A DNA stretch of 64,000 nucleotides from Flavobacterium sp. Root186 (GCF_001428525.1 NZ_LMHW01000011.1:310001-374000), one strand, 5' to 3'; positions 16,676 through 25,713 are shown, counted from the first letter of the stretch. Numbers and translations: made by a program. The notes: generated by a model not told the origin, from the sequence alone.

Positions 16676-17881
16676 TTAATGTATAATTTTTTCGATTGCA
16701 TTATTAATTCGGATTAAATCCTCTTCAATACTGGCGTGGTAACTATTTCGGTGTTCGTTAATTAAAAATACCAGTTCCTGAATATCTTTTTCATCTTTGC
16801 CTGTTTTATGATGCAGTTTTTTGACAAATTCGTCATCAAGTTTTGTGGTATCAATTAAATATTCGGTTCTGATTCTTTCTAAGAAATAAATGATTTTTTT
16901 ATCGATTATATTTTTGTGATCGCCTTCCTGATAATACAAATTACCAATTGTTTTGGTAAAATCGATTGTCAAATTAGACAATGGCTGCAAAATAGGAACG
17001 ATTCGCTGTTTTCTTTTAGCATTAAATATCATAAAAATCAACATTCCGATCAGAAATAAATACCAGGCCCATTTTAAGGCCGGCTGACTTAAAATGTATC
17101 GAAGCGGTGATCCAGAAATATTTTCATCTGTCTGCAATTTTGTGTACCAAAAAATATCTCCTTTCGGAATATAAGAAAGCACATTTTCAGCATATTGATA
17201 ACGATCCTTTTTAAGCAGATTATAATTTGTAAAAGCAACAGGATGCATGTGCAGAAAGAAATTTCCGTTTTTATAAGGGATTTTTATAAAATTGATGTTT
17301 TTTTTCTTTTTTGGATTTCCCTGATAACCTAAAACAATTGTGTTTAAAGTGTCAATCTTTGAGAAATAATCGGCAATATCGCCTGTTGATTTGTATATTT
17401 TTTGACTCAGTTTTTTATTAGCCATCCAGACAGAAGCACTATCCGTTGGACGAAAATTTGAATTGTATTCAAACTTTAAGCTGTCTAATAAAGGCTGTGG
17501 AAAATTTGACATGCTTAAAAAAGCATTATTTCCGTGTGAAACGAAATACATAATCTCTTTCATCGACTGATCATCAATATTATTCTGAACAGAAATATTG
17601 ACAAAAGTTCCTTTTACGGAATAAGTCTCTACCAATGAATCTTCATCGTACTTTGAATCTAAAAACTCATAAGGCGTTACAGCTGAAATTCTTTGGATTT
17701 TTTGCTTTTTTAAAATACGGCCAATTTCTTTATCAAAAACATATAATCCGTAAGGGATTTTGTCATTGACAGAGTAAGTTGGGCGCCAGTCTATAGGTTT
17801 AGGTTTGTTGTAATCTGAAACTAAAATTAAGATTAAAATAAAAACCAGAACAGAAATGTATATTTTGATACTTTTACTCAT
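16676..17881 (-). CDS. DUF4350 domain membrane protein
   Basis: A 401-residue protein with an N-terminal anchor (about 5-24) and a second transmembrane helix near 290-308 (WAWYLFLIGMLIFMIFNA). Between them is an extracytoplasmic DUF4350-type domain (KPIDWRPTYSVNDKIPYGLY, then FVSHGNNAFLSMSNFPQP). A short cytoplasmic tail follows. The start codon at 17881 shares a base with the stop of the DUF4129 gene (TAATG), showing tight translational coupling. It belongs to the MoxR-associated membrane module. The molecular role is unknown; a GATase-like ligand-binding domain is possible because DUF4350 is placed near that fold. Confidence 0.82.
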   Translation of the reverse strand: MSKSIKIYISVLVFILILILVSDYNKPKPIDWRPTYSVNDKIPYGLYVFDKEIGRILKKQKIQRISAVTPYEFLDSKYDEDSLVETYSVKGTFVNISVQNNIDDQSMKEIMYFVSHGNNAFLSMSNFPQPLLDSLKFEYNSNFRPTDSASVWMANKKLSQKIYKSTGDIADYFSKIDTLNTIVLGYQGNPKKKKNINFIKIPYKNGNFFLHMHPVAFTNYNLLKKDRYQYAENVLSYIPKGDIFWYTKLQTDENISGSPLRYILSQPALKWAWYLFLIGMLIFMIFNAKRKQRIVPILQPLSNLTIDFTKTIGNLYYQEGDHKNIIDKKIIYFLERIRTEYLIDTTKLDDEFVKKLHHKTGKDEKDIQELVFLINEHRNSYHASIEEDLIRINNAIEKIIH

Positions 17882-18648
17882 TAACTAAAGGTTTTTATTG
17901 CATTCTTAAATCTATTTTGTGCTTTATTGAAAGTGTTTTCATCAATTTCAAATTCGCCGTACCAAATGTAATTGTACAAATACGATAAGTATGTAAACTC
18001 TTCTCTATGGGCAGGTCTTTGAAGCTCGTATAAATAATCTGAATTTGTTTTTTCGATATCCCATTCGATATAATTATTTTGGGCCATTATTTTTAATAGC
18101 CAAAGATAATAGTATCTAATTGCTGCACGTTTTTCACCCGATTCAAGACTTTCTTTTATCAATTTTTCGAAATCTAAAAGGTGAATATTTTTTTCTATGT
18201 CAGAATAGTAAACGGTTCTTTTATTAGAATTTTTACCAAAAATCCATTGTCCTTCTTTATTAATAATTGCTTTTACAATTAAATAAATCACAGCAATAAT
18301 TCCTAAAACAACAACAATCCTGATAAGTATTGAGACAAAATTCAAAGAAGCCTCTGTTGTGCCAAAAGAAAACAGATTCCTTAAAATACCTGCAAGCCAG
18401 CCTTTAAAACGATCCCAAAGACTTTTTTCAGGAGTTTTATATTCGTAAACAAAATCTGAATCGGTATATTTTTTCTGGTAATTTTTCGAAAAAGTTTTGC
18501 TTTCAATTGAGTCTGAATCAATTTGAATATCTTTTTCAGTGTATTTTACCGTAGCAATTTTTGGAGGATCTTCTGTCAGCAAAGAATCCTGCGCATTTGA
18601 AATACTGCAGAAAAAGAAAAAAGATAAAATAAATAAAATTTTATTCAT
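17881..18648 (-). CDS. DUF4129 domain membrane protein
   Basis: A 255-residue protein with a signal peptide (MNKILFILSFFFFCSISNAQ), an extracytoplasmic segment, one transmembrane helix (about 104-128, FVSILIRIVVVLGIIAVIYL) and a C-terminal DUF4129 domain. The domain shows AAIRYYYLWLLKIMAQ and EKTNSDYLYELQ, its usual core. DUF4129 proteins occur with DUF58, MoxR and DUF4350 in many phyla; here the gene lies between the SpoIIM and DUF4350 genes, 12 bp after the first and overlapping the second. Its role in the complex is not known. Confidence 0.82.
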   Translation of the reverse strand: MNKILFILSFFFFCSISNAQDSLLTEDPPKIATVKYTEKDIQIDSDSIESKTFSKNYQKKYTDSDFVYEYKTPEKSLWDRFKGWLAGILRNLFSFGTTEASLNFVSILIRIVVVLGIIAVIYLIVKAIINKEGQWIFGKNSNKRTVYYSDIEKNIHLLDFEKLIKESLESGEKRAAIRYYYLWLLKIMAQNNYIEWDIEKTNSDYLYELQRPAHREEFTYLSYLYNYIWYGEFEIDENTFNKAQNRFKNAIKTFS

Positions 18649-18660
18649 TACTGGTTTTAA

Positions 18661-19641
18661 TTAATTCGGTTTGGCTGATAATTTATGTACTTTTTTGTAA
18701 ACAATAGAAGGGTAGACCAAGTAATAAAATGAAATTATTCCTAAAGTAAATAATATTATAAAACTGCTTAACCAGTTGGGCATATCGATAGAATATCTCG
18801 TAATAAATCCTTCAAGAAAACCGGCACTAATAGTAAAAGGAAAAGTACTTAAAAATATTTTAAAACTGTTTTTAAAGCCAATTTTAAAAGAATTAATTCT
18901 TGAATACGTTTTAGGAAACAGGATAGAAGCACCCAAAATAAATCCGGCAGCAGACTCAATTACAATGGCAAAAATTTCCATAGAACCATGAATCCAGATT
19001 CCGCGGACACTTTTCCAGAAAACATTTTGCTCGTAAAAGAAATATTGAAAAGAACCAAGCATTAATGAATTTTGAAGAAAAACATAAAACGTTCCAATTC
19101 CGCCTATAATTCCGTACATATAACATTTTGCACCTACATAAAGATTGTTCATTGTAATACCTACAAAGCTTCCCCAGTTAGAACCAGAGCCGTAAACGGC
19201 CATTGGGTTTCCTTTCTTGATATTTTCTAAAGTCATATTGACATAATCGTCGCCTAATATCAATCGAACAAAATTTTGATCATAGCGTGCAGAAACGACA
19301 CCCATTGCAACAGTGGCAAAAAAGAGGATAAAAGCGTATAACAAATATCTTTTGTACTCAAAAAGCAAAAGCGGCACTTCTATTTTAAAAAATTCTACAA
19401 TTCTGTTTTTTTCCGTTCGCTTTGTTTTATAAATCTTTTGATAAATCTGTGAAGCTAAATGATTTAAATAGATAACTGTCTTACTTTTAGGGTAATAAGT
19501 TTGCGCATAGGAAAGATCATTCATTAATTGAATGTACAAATTAGCTAATTCGTCTGGATTTTTCTTAGCTTTACCGAAAATAGCTAGCTCAAATTCCAGC
19601 CATTTTTCTTTATTTTGTTTTATAAAGGCAACTTCTCTCAT
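18661..19641 (-). CDS. Stage II sporulation protein M (SpoIIM) family membrane protein
   Basis: A polytopic inner-membrane protein of 326 residues with about five helices from residue 105 on. A soluble N-terminal helical region begins MREVAFIKQNKEKWLEFE and contains LANLYIQLMNDLSYAQTYYP. The central part FVGITMNNLYVGAKCYMYGI and the WIHGSMEIFAIVIESAAGF segment are characteristic. Outside spore formers the family is always with the MoxR/DUF58 set, not sporulation; flavobacteria do not sporulate. It is the first gene of the minus-strand operon. Only 20 bp separate its start from that of the divergent RDD gene. Confidence 0.88.
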   Translation of the reverse strand: MREVAFIKQNKEKWLEFELAIFGKAKKNPDELANLYIQLMNDLSYAQTYYPKSKTVIYLNHLASQIYQKIYKTKRTEKNRIVEFFKIEVPLLLFEYKRYLLYAFILFFATVAMGVVSARYDQNFVRLILGDDYVNMTLENIKKGNPMAVYGSGSNWGSFVGITMNNLYVGAKCYMYGIIGGIGTFYVFLQNSLMLGSFQYFFYEQNVFWKSVRGIWIHGSMEIFAIVIESAAGFILGASILFPKTYSRINSFKIGFKNSFKIFLSTFPFTISAGFLEGFITRYSIDMPNWLSSFIILFTLGIISFYYLVYPSIVYKKVHKLSAKPN

Positions 19642-19661
19642 TGAGGGCTAAAATATAAAAT

Positions 19662-20405
19662 ATGTCAGAATTATCTATTAACACAACACAAAATGTTAAA
19701 ATAAATTTTATCGCTGCCTCTGTAGGCGAGCGATTAGGCGCTTATTTCATCGATTTAGGTATTAAACTTTCTTATATATTCGTCATTATTTGGATATTTT
19801 TTTACTGGATGGACATTGATAGGTTAATGACAAATTTAGATACCTGGTCCAGAGGAGCAATATTTTTGGTGTTATTTTTCCCGCTAATTATTTACTCCAT
19901 AACCTTAGAAAGTATTTTTGAAGGACAGTCCTTTGGAAAAAAACTGGTAAAAATAAAAGTAGTAAAAATAGACGGTTATCAGGCTGGTTTTGGCGATTAT
20001 CTAATTCGTTGGTTTTTTAGAATAATTGATTTTAGTTTATTCAACGGAATGATTGGTTTAATTGCGGTGGCTTCGAGTAAAAAATCGCAGCGATTAGGAG
20101 ATATGGCAGCCGGAACAGCTGTAATTACTTTAAAAAACAAAATTAATATAAGCCATACAATCTTAGAAGATATAGGCGAAGCTTATGTGCCAACTTATCC
20201 TTTGGTAATTAAATTATCTGATAATGATATGAGAATTATTAAAGAAACTTTTCAAAGTGCCTTGACTAAAAATGATCATGAAATTATCTATAAACTGGTT
20301 GCAAAAATTGAAGGCGTAACCGGAATCAAAAATCAATCAGGAAATAATAATGATTTTATCAGGGTAGTTTTAAAAGATTACAATTTCTATACGCAGCATA
20401 TGTAA
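19662..20405 (+). CDS. RDD family membrane protein
   Basis: A 247-residue protein with three to four transmembrane helices in its first 150 residues. It has the RDD-type elements GERLGAYFIDLGIKLSY (the R..D pair), ESIFEGQSFGKKLVKIKVVK and SKKSQRLGDMAAGTAVI. A soluble C-terminal tail of about 85 residues follows. RDD proteins are of unknown or transporter-like function and regularly pair with SpoIIM next to MoxR operons, as here in divergent orientation. The 20-bp spacer with the SpoIIM gene means the two promoters must overlap each other or the coding sequences. Confidence 0.88.
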   Translation: MSELSINTTQNVKINFIAASVGERLGAYFIDLGIKLSYIFVIIWIFFYWMDIDRLMTNLDTWSRGAIFLVLFFPLIIYSITLESIFEGQSFGKKLVKIKVVKIDGYQAGFGDYLIRWFFRIIDFSLFNGMIGLIAVASSKKSQRLGDMAAGTAVITLKNKINISHTILEDIGEAYVPTYPLVIKLSDNDMRIIKETFQSALTKNDHEIIYKLVAKIEGVTGIKNQSGNNNDFIRVVLKDYNFYTQHM

Positions 20406-20518
20406 TGAATTGCTGAGGGTTAATTCATTGTGTTTCTTGGTGTTAATTATTCGTTTAAATTTTATAAATTTATCAGACGTGGAAAATCCGGATTATAAAT
20501 TAAATTCTAAATGATATG

Positions 20519-21361
20519 ATGATTAAAAAATTAACTGCTGTATTATTGCTGTTTTTTATGTCTGTTTTTAGTTTTGCTCAGGGCGGAAAAAAACTAGATA
20601 AAATTATTAAAAGAGATTATCAGATTATTGAAGGTACAATAAGTAAAATGTCTGATAAAACGGTTGAATATTCTTTACCCGGAGAAACTCTGGTAATATC
20701 TCTCGATGTTTCGCAAATAGCCAGAATCGATTTTGCAAGCGGACGCTCTCAGACTTTTGATGTAACTCAGGGGAATAATTCATCTTCAAACTCAACGGTT
20801 ATTGCAGCAACGGAGACGAAGCCGAATACTATTGCTGTACTTCCGGTTCCTTATTTAAATTCAGATACACAGGAAAGCTCAGAAGATATGGCGAAATTCG
20901 CCCAGAATGATCTTTACAATAAATTGATCGATAAATCGTCGAATATTTTTCCGCTCACGGTTCAGGATTTAAGAACGACGAACAGTTTATTGCATAAAGC
21001 GGGAATAGATCACAACAATATTGATGAAACACCAATTGAAGACCTTGAAAAAATACTTGGAGTCGATAATATTGTGGCAGCAAAAGTCTCATACACCATG
21101 AATTCAGGAACAACTGCCACAACTTACAGCAGCGGAAATGCAAAAATAAGTGATAATAATAAAAAGGTTAAAACCAATGATGTTACGACAACAACTGCAA
21201 ACACACAGGTTTATTACTATTACACAGTTTATTTTGACATGTATAAAAATACCGCAAAAATATATTCGCAGACTCGAAAACCATTTTTGGCAATAAAAGA
21301 CAGCTGGATGGATTCGATTACCTATTTATTGAAAAGAAGCCCTATTTACACAAAAAAATAA
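20519..21361 (+). CDS. Secreted hypothetical protein with possible CsgG/TolB-like fold
   Basis: Not recognised as a named family. It has about 280 residues with a signal peptide (MIKKLTAVLLLFFMSVFSFAQ). The N-terminal part (KLDKIIKRDYQIIEGTISKM, SQIARIDFASG) resembles a small beta domain seen in secreted flavobacterial proteins. After a Ser/Asn-rich linker, TIAVLPVPYLNSDTQESSED and the LEKILGVDNIVAAKVSYT segment have the strand-helix pattern of CsgG/FlgO/TolB N-terminal-like domains, which is a guess. Two adjacent ATGs (20516, 20519) are possible starts. It is placed between the RDD gene and a TRIC channel without clear operon structure. Confidence 0.6.
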   Translation: MIKKLTAVLLLFFMSVFSFAQGGKKLDKIIKRDYQIIEGTISKMSDKTVEYSLPGETLVISLDVSQIARIDFASGRSQTFDVTQGNNSSSNSTVIAATETKPNTIAVLPVPYLNSDTQESSEDMAKFAQNDLYNKLIDKSSNIFPLTVQDLRTTNSLLHKAGIDHNNIDETPIEDLEKILGVDNIVAAKVSYTMNSGTTATTYSSGNAKISDNNKKVKTNDVTTTTANTQVYYYYTVYFDMYKNTAKIYSQTRKPFLAIKDSWMDSITYLLKRSPIYTKK

Positions 21362-21384
21362 CAAATTGAGGAGTTGCAATTAAT

Positions 21385-21426
21385 TTAATCTTTGTATCTC
21401 TGCACCTTTAATTTTTTGCACCTTAA
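21385..21426. repeat. CACCTTT-type leader repeat
   Basis: AATCTTTGTATCTCTGCACC and TTTTTTGCACCTTAAAAA make a degenerate array of a CTTTG/CACCTT unit directly before the TRIC start. The same kind of word precedes the Gre-like gene (38830-38865) and the RNA methyltransferase gene (12404-12437). Confidence 0.4.
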
Positions 21427-21429
21427 AAA

Positions 21430-22032
21430 ATGTTTCACTTATTAGATATTATTGGCACGATGGCATTTGCAATGTCTGGCGCATTAACAGCGATGCATAA
21501 AAGACTCGATCCGTTTGGGGTTTTTATCATTGCTTTTGTCACTGCTGTTGGCGGCGGAACGCTTCGTGATGTTTTAATTGGAAGAACTCCAGTAGGCTGG
21601 ATGATGAATCTTCAATATGTTTATGTCATTATTTTAGGTTTTTTTCTGGCTATTATTTTCAGAAAAAAGTTTGATAAATTAAGGACTTCCCTTTTTTTGT
21701 TTGATACAATAGGTTTGGGAGTTTTTACCTTAATTGGCCTCGAAAAAGGAATTACAACAGGTCTTCATCCTGTAATTTGTGTTGCATTAGGAACAATGAC
21801 AGCCTGTTTTGGCGGTGTAATACGTGATATTTTGTGTACCGAAATTCCAACGATTTTTAGAAGAGAAATCTACGCAACAATTTGTATTTTTGGCGGTATC
21901 GTATTCTTTGTACTTAAGAAATTAAATTTAGAAGATGATGTTTTGTACCTTGTAACCTCCGTGATAATAATTTCAGTTCGTTTATTAGCGGTAAAATACA
22001 AATGGTATCTTCCGGCTTTTGAGCATAAATAA
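21430..22032 (+). CDS. TRIC-type trimeric cation channel family protein (UPF0126)
   Basis: A 200-residue inner-membrane protein with about seven hydrophobic segments in two repeated halves. Each half carries the family motif: FVTAVGGGTLRDVLIGR in the first and TACFGGVIRDILC in the second. The N-terminus DIIGTMAFAMSGALTAM is typical. Prokaryotic TRIC homologues form K+-permeable trimers; which ion is relevant here is unknown. The N-terminal Met at 21430 follows a CTTTG/CACCTTT-type repeat in the leader (21376-21425). It appears monocistronic. Confidence 0.9.
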   Translation: MFHLLDIIGTMAFAMSGALTAMHKRLDPFGVFIIAFVTAVGGGTLRDVLIGRTPVGWMMNLQYVYVIILGFFLAIIFRKKFDKLRTSLFLFDTIGLGVFTLIGLEKGITTGLHPVICVALGTMTACFGGVIRDILCTEIPTIFRREIYATICIFGGIVFFVLKKLNLEDDVLYLVTSVIIISVRLLAVKYKWYLPAFEHK

Positions 22033-22043
22033 AGATTTTTGTT

Positions 22044-22135
22044 TGTCACGAATTGCACTAATTTTCACGAATTTCTTTTGTATTAAAATTTCATTAAGCG
22101 GCTTTTATTCGTGAAAATTAGTGAAATTGGCGGCA
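22044..22135. repeat. Long intergenic inverted repeat (TGTCACGAATT ... type)
   Basis: Left arm 22044-22072 begins TGTCACGAATTGCAC and ends TAATTTTCACGAAT. The right arm 22107-22135 is its inverse (ATTCGTGAAAATTAGTGAAA then TTGGCGGCA), with four mismatches over 29 bp. The right arm ends 19 bp before the true start of the FemAB-like gene, so an upstream GTG at 22121 is inside the repeat and should not be the start. Confidence 0.75.
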
Positions 22136-22153
22136 AAAGAACAAACACCAAAA

Positions 22154-23104
22154 ATGAATAAATATACCGTAAAAAAATACGATCAAAACGATTACAAATT
22201 ATGGAATGACTTTATTGTTCAGGCCAAAAATGCAACGTTTTTATTTCATCGTGATTTTATGGAATATCATCAGGATCGTTTTGAAGACTTTTCCCTTTTA
22301 ATTTTTGAAGAAGAAAAATTACGGGCCATTCTTCCTGCCAATAAAAAAGAAAACTCGATTTATTCGCATCAGGGACTTACTTATGGAGGGTTGGTTTTTT
22401 CTTCTAAATTAAATGCCGAAAAAACAGAGTCGATTCTGGATTCTATTTTATTATTTTTGAAAGAAAACGCGATTATAACTTTCTATTACAAACCCATTCC
22501 GATTTTTTATTTTCCCGAAGGAAATCAGGAACTTGATTTTTTTTTATTTAAAAGAGGAGCTGTTTTAGAACGAAAAGAAATGAATTTGGCAGCAAATTTA
22601 AATTCGCCTCTAAAAATTTCGAAAAGTAAATTAAAACATTTTAGGAGAATTGAAAATCTCGATTTGGATATAATTGAAGAAGAAGATTTTAAACCGTTTT
22701 GGAATGAAGTTTTAGAACCGAGATTATTAGAAAAATTTAATGAAAAACCAGTTCATTCAAAAGAAGAAATAGCACTTTTAAAAGAGCGATTCCCAAAAAA
22801 CATCAAGCAATTTTCAGTTTATCAAAATGATGAAATTATTGCCGGAATAACCATTTTTGAAACTCAAAATGTAATAAAATCACAATATGGCGCAACATCT
22901 AAAAAAGGAGAAGAAACGCGGGCTTTGGATTTTTTATTCATTAATTTGATTCACCGATATAAGCGAAAAGGAAAACATTTTTTTGATATGGGAATTGTAA
23001 ATGAAGAAAATAAATCCGGCTATCATTCTGGTCTTCTAAAACAAAAAGAAGAATTAGGCTGTAAAGTTTACAATCAGGATTTTTATAAATTAGATATAAA
23101 ATGA
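22154..23104 (+). CDS. FemAB/GNAT-like acyltransferase, polysaccharide block
   Basis: A 316-residue protein starting MNKYTVKKYDQNDYKLWNDF. It shows the two-GNAT-lobe character of the FemAB/BioF2-like group (FIVQAKNATFLFHRDFMEYH near the N-terminus; SQYGATSKKGEETRALDFLF and FFDMGIVNEENKSGYHSGLL toward the C-terminus). The C-terminal motif is typical of family members in flavobacterial surface-polysaccharide clusters. The reaction is unknown; amino-acid or acyl transfer to a sugar is inferred. The stop overlaps the next gene start (ATGA), indicating an operon with the aminotransferase. An upstream GTG in the same frame lies in an intergenic repeat and is not used. Confidence 0.72.
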   Translation: MNKYTVKKYDQNDYKLWNDFIVQAKNATFLFHRDFMEYHQDRFEDFSLLIFEEEKLRAILPANKKENSIYSHQGLTYGGLVFSSKLNAEKTESILDSILLFLKENAIITFYYKPIPIFYFPEGNQELDFFLFKRGAVLERKEMNLAANLNSPLKISKSKLKHFRRIENLDLDIIEEEDFKPFWNEVLEPRLLEKFNEKPVHSKEEIALLKERFPKNIKQFSVYQNDEIIAGITIFETQNVIKSQYGATSKKGEETRALDFLFINLIHRYKRKGKHFFDMGIVNEENKSGYHSGLLKQKEELGCKVYNQDFYKLDIK

Positions 23105-24201
23105 TACCGTTTCTAGATCTAAAAAAAATTAATGAACCATATGAAACTGCCTTTCAGGATAAACTGAAACTGGTTTTAGACAATGGCTGGTACATTTTAG
23201 GAAAAGAAACAGAAACCTTCGAAAAAGCTTTTGCAGCATATTGCCATACTGAATATTGCATTGGGGCAGGCAATGGTTTTGATGCTTTGGTTTTGATTTT
23301 TAAAGGTTATATTGAACTGGGAAAACTCAAAAAAGGAGATGAAGTTATTGTTCCTGCAAATACTTATATTGCAAGTATTTTATCCATTTTACAAGCAGAT
23401 TTAGTTCCGGTTTTAGTTGAACCGAAATTAGAAACTTATAACATCAATCCAAGTTTAATTCCTGAAAAAATTACATCAAAAACAAAAGCCATTTTGGCCG
23501 TTCACCTTTACGGACAATTAGCCCAAATGGATAAAATAAAGGAAATTGCAGAACAAAACAATCTTTTAATAGTTGAAGATGCAGCCCAGTCACACGGAGC
23601 AATTAATAATCAACAATTAACAATTAATAATTCAAACTCTGCAATTGCTTATAGTTTTTACCCTGGAAAAAATTTAGGCTGTCTTGGTGATGGCGGTGCA
23701 ATTACTACGAACGATCCTGAATTAGCAAAAGTGTTGTTTTCACTTCGAAGTTATGGTTCGAAGAAAAAATATTATAACGAATATGTTGGCATAAATTCAA
23801 GATTAGATGAATTACAAGCCGCATTTTTAAATGTAAAACTGCCCAATTTAGATGCTGATAATGCCAAACGAAGAGCAGTTGCAAAACGTTATTTGGCTGA
23901 AATAAAAAATGATAAAATCGAATTACCATTTTGGGATTTTTCAAATAATCATGTTTTTCATTTGTTTGTTATAAGAACTGAAAAAAGAGATCATTTACAA
24001 CAGTATTTGACCAAAAATAATATTCAAACCGTAATTCATTATCCGGTTCCGCCGCATAAACAAAATGCATTTCCAGACTGGAATAAGCTGTCATTTCCTA
24101 TTACAGAAAAGATTCACAATGAAGTTTTGAGTCTGCCAATGAGTCCTGTTTTAACAGAAACGGAAGTAAATTATATTATCGAAATTCTAAATCAGTATTA
24201 A
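23101..24201 (+). CDS. DegT/DnrJ/EryC1-type sugar aminotransferase (FdtB-like)
   Basis: A 366-residue PLP-dependent aminotransferase acting on a nucleotide-linked keto sugar. The PLP lysine is K190 in SFYPGKNLGCLGDGG; the phosphate and ring contacts are EDAAQSHGA (159-167). The substrate is most likely a 3-keto-6-deoxyhexose (dTDP-linked), because an FdtA-type isomerase gene lies in the same block at 28525. Residues 168-179 (INNQQLTINNSN) are low-complexity and encoded by an ATTAAC-rich stretch, in the loop just before the PLP lysine; this looks inserted. The stop is four bases before the flippase start. The aminotransferase assignment is firm; the exact sugar is inferred. Confidence 0.9.
   Translation: MIPFLDLKKINEPYETAFQDKLKLVLDNGWYILGKETETFEKAFAAYCHTEYCIGAGNGFDALVLIFKGYIELGKLKKGDEVIVPANTYIASILSILQADLVPVLVEPKLETYNINPSLIPEKITSKTKAILAVHLYGQLAQMDKIKEIAEQNNLLIVEDAAQSHGAINNQQLTINNSNSAIAYSFYPGKNLGCLGDGGAITTNDPELAKVLFSLRSYGSKKKYYNEYVGINSRLDELQAAFLNVKLPNLDADNAKRRAVAKRYLAEIKNDKIELPFWDFSNNHVFHLFVIRTEKRDHLQQYLTKNNIQTVIHYPVPPHKQNAFPDWNKLSFPITEKIHNEVLSLPMSPVLTETEVNYIIEILNQY
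23602..23634 (+). repeat. ATTAACAATT-type repeat inside the aminotransferase gene
   Basis: ATTAATAATCAACAATTAAC followed by AATTAATAATTC, an ATTAAC-type tandem word of the kind usual in intergenic DNA, encodes the in-frame residues INNQQLTINNS within the DegT gene. Confidence 0.35.
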
Positions 24202-24204
24202 TTC

Positions 24205-25713
24205 GTGATTGATAGCAAAAAATCATATCAACAGATTTTAAAAACAACTTCACTTTTCGGAGGCGTTCAGTTTTTTTCGATTTTAATTTCAATAATCCGC
24301 ACCAAATTAATTGCCGTTTTTATAGGTCCGGCCGGAATGGGAATTATCGCTTTACTAAATTCGACTTTGAGTGTTTTAAGCAGTATTTCTGGTCTTGGAA
24401 TTGAAACCAGCGCTGTAAAAAGTATTTCAGAAAATTTCAATAAAGAGGATATTCGAATGGTTTCGATAACAATTCGAATCGTAAAAAGAATTGTTCTCTT
24501 TACCGGAATATTAGGAATGGTTTTGACCTTAATTTTTTCAAAAGCTTTGAGTATCCTTACTTTTGGCGACTCGAGCAAAACGTATTCGTTTATATTTCTT
24601 TCTCTTACTATTTTATTCAAACAATTATCTTCTGGACAATTAGCTGTTTTGCAAGGTTTAAGACATTTAAAATTTTTAGCCAAAGCTAATTTTTATGGAA
24701 ATTTATTCGGATTATTGTTTTCAATTCCGCTTTATATTTATTTTAAAATCGATGCTGTAATTCCAACCATCTTGCTTGCGTCAGTATCTTCATTAATTTT
24801 TTCTTTTTATTATTCAAATAAAGTACGAGTAGAAAGTAAGAAAGGAGAAATGACAAAAGAAGTCTTTGTAACCGAAGGCAAATCAATTGTAAAATTAGGT
24901 TTTATGCTCACCATAAGCAGTGTTTTAACGCTTTTGACAGCTTATCTAATTCAAATTTATATTGGAAAAACCGGAGGCTTGGAACAAGTAGGATTTTATA
25001 ACGCCGGATTTACGTTATTAAACTCTTATGTGGGAATCATTTTTACGGTTATGAGTACAGATTATTTTCCAAAATTAGCATCTATAAACTCTGATAATGA
25101 TAAAGTTAGGATAAGCGTACAGCAGCAGGCTTTTATTTCTGTTTTGATTATAACGCCCATTATTGTTTTGTTTCTTGCTTTCAGCCAAGTTATCGTTAAG
25201 TTGCTTTATACATTAAAGTTTGAAGCTATTTTACCCATGATTTGTGTTGGAATTTTAGGAATGATTTTTCGTGCCGTTTCCTGGGCAATGGGATTTATTT
25301 TAATTGCAAAAGGCGATTCTAAAATGTTTATAAAAACTGCAGTTGGTTTTAATGTTTTATCTTTAGTAATGAATGTTTTAGGGTATTATTTTTACGGATT
25401 GGAAGGTTTAGGTTTTAGTTTCTGCCTTTATTTTTTATGTCATTTTATCGGCTTAAAAATTATTACTAAAAAAAGACATAATTTCTATTTTGAAACTGAA
25501 TTCTATCAAATTTACCTGGTTTGTTTTATAATTTGTACAGTTTCATTTTTACTTCAATTTATCGAAACATCGGTTTTAAAATATGGTTTATTATCGGTTA
25601 TGATTTTGGTATCTTTCGGTTTTAGTTTGTATCATATTGATAAAAAGATGAATTTAAGCGAAATATTTACGTCATTTGTTCAGCGAAAAAAAGAGAATAA
25701 TGATTCAGAATAG
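24205..25713 (+). CDS. Wzx-like lipid-linked oligosaccharide flippase
   Basis: A 502-residue polytopic membrane protein with about 12 to 14 helices, of the O-antigen translocase/MOP type. It has the characteristic opening TTSLFGGVQFFSILISIIRT and KLIAVFIGPAGMGIIALLNS. It would move undecaprenyl-linked sugar units across the inner membrane. The start is a GTG at 24205, four bases after the aminotransferase stop. The gene overlaps the acyltransferase gene behind it by 14 bp, so three genes are one transcription unit. The neighbouring sugar and transferase genes support polysaccharide export. Confidence 0.88.
   Translation: MIDSKKSYQQILKTTSLFGGVQFFSILISIIRTKLIAVFIGPAGMGIIALLNSTLSVLSSISGLGIETSAVKSISENFNKEDIRMVSITIRIVKRIVLFTGILGMVLTLIFSKALSILTFGDSSKTYSFIFLSLTILFKQLSSGQLAVLQGLRHLKFLAKANFYGNLFGLLFSIPLYIYFKIDAVIPTILLASVSSLIFSFYYSNKVRVESKKGEMTKEVFVTEGKSIVKLGFMLTISSVLTLLTAYLIQIYIGKTGGLEQVGFYNAGFTLLNSYVGIIFTVMSTDYFPKLASINSDNDKVRISVQQQAFISVLIITPIIVLFLAFSQVIVKLLYTLKFEAILPMICVGILGMIFRAVSWAMGFILIAKGDSKMFIKTAVGFNVLSLVMNVLGYYFYGLEGLGFSFCLYFLCHFIGLKIITKKRHNFYFETEFYQIYLVCFIICTVSFLLQFIETSVLKYGLLSVMILVSFGFSLYHIDKKMNLSEIFTSFVQRKKENNDSE

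Noticed and set aside
18661..19641. Inferring sporulation from a SpoIIM protein
   Set aside because: Family members with MoxR/DUF58 operons occur in non-sporulating bacteria; no other sporulation gene is present.
20404..20429. Weak hairpin AATGAATT/AATTCATT after the RDD gene as a terminator
   Set aside because: Only an 8-bp AT-rich stem without a T run; too weak to call.
22121..22153. GTG start for the FemAB-like gene, adding 11 residues
   Set aside because: The added residues would come from the right arm of the inverted repeat at 22044-22135; the ATG at 22154 is the better start.
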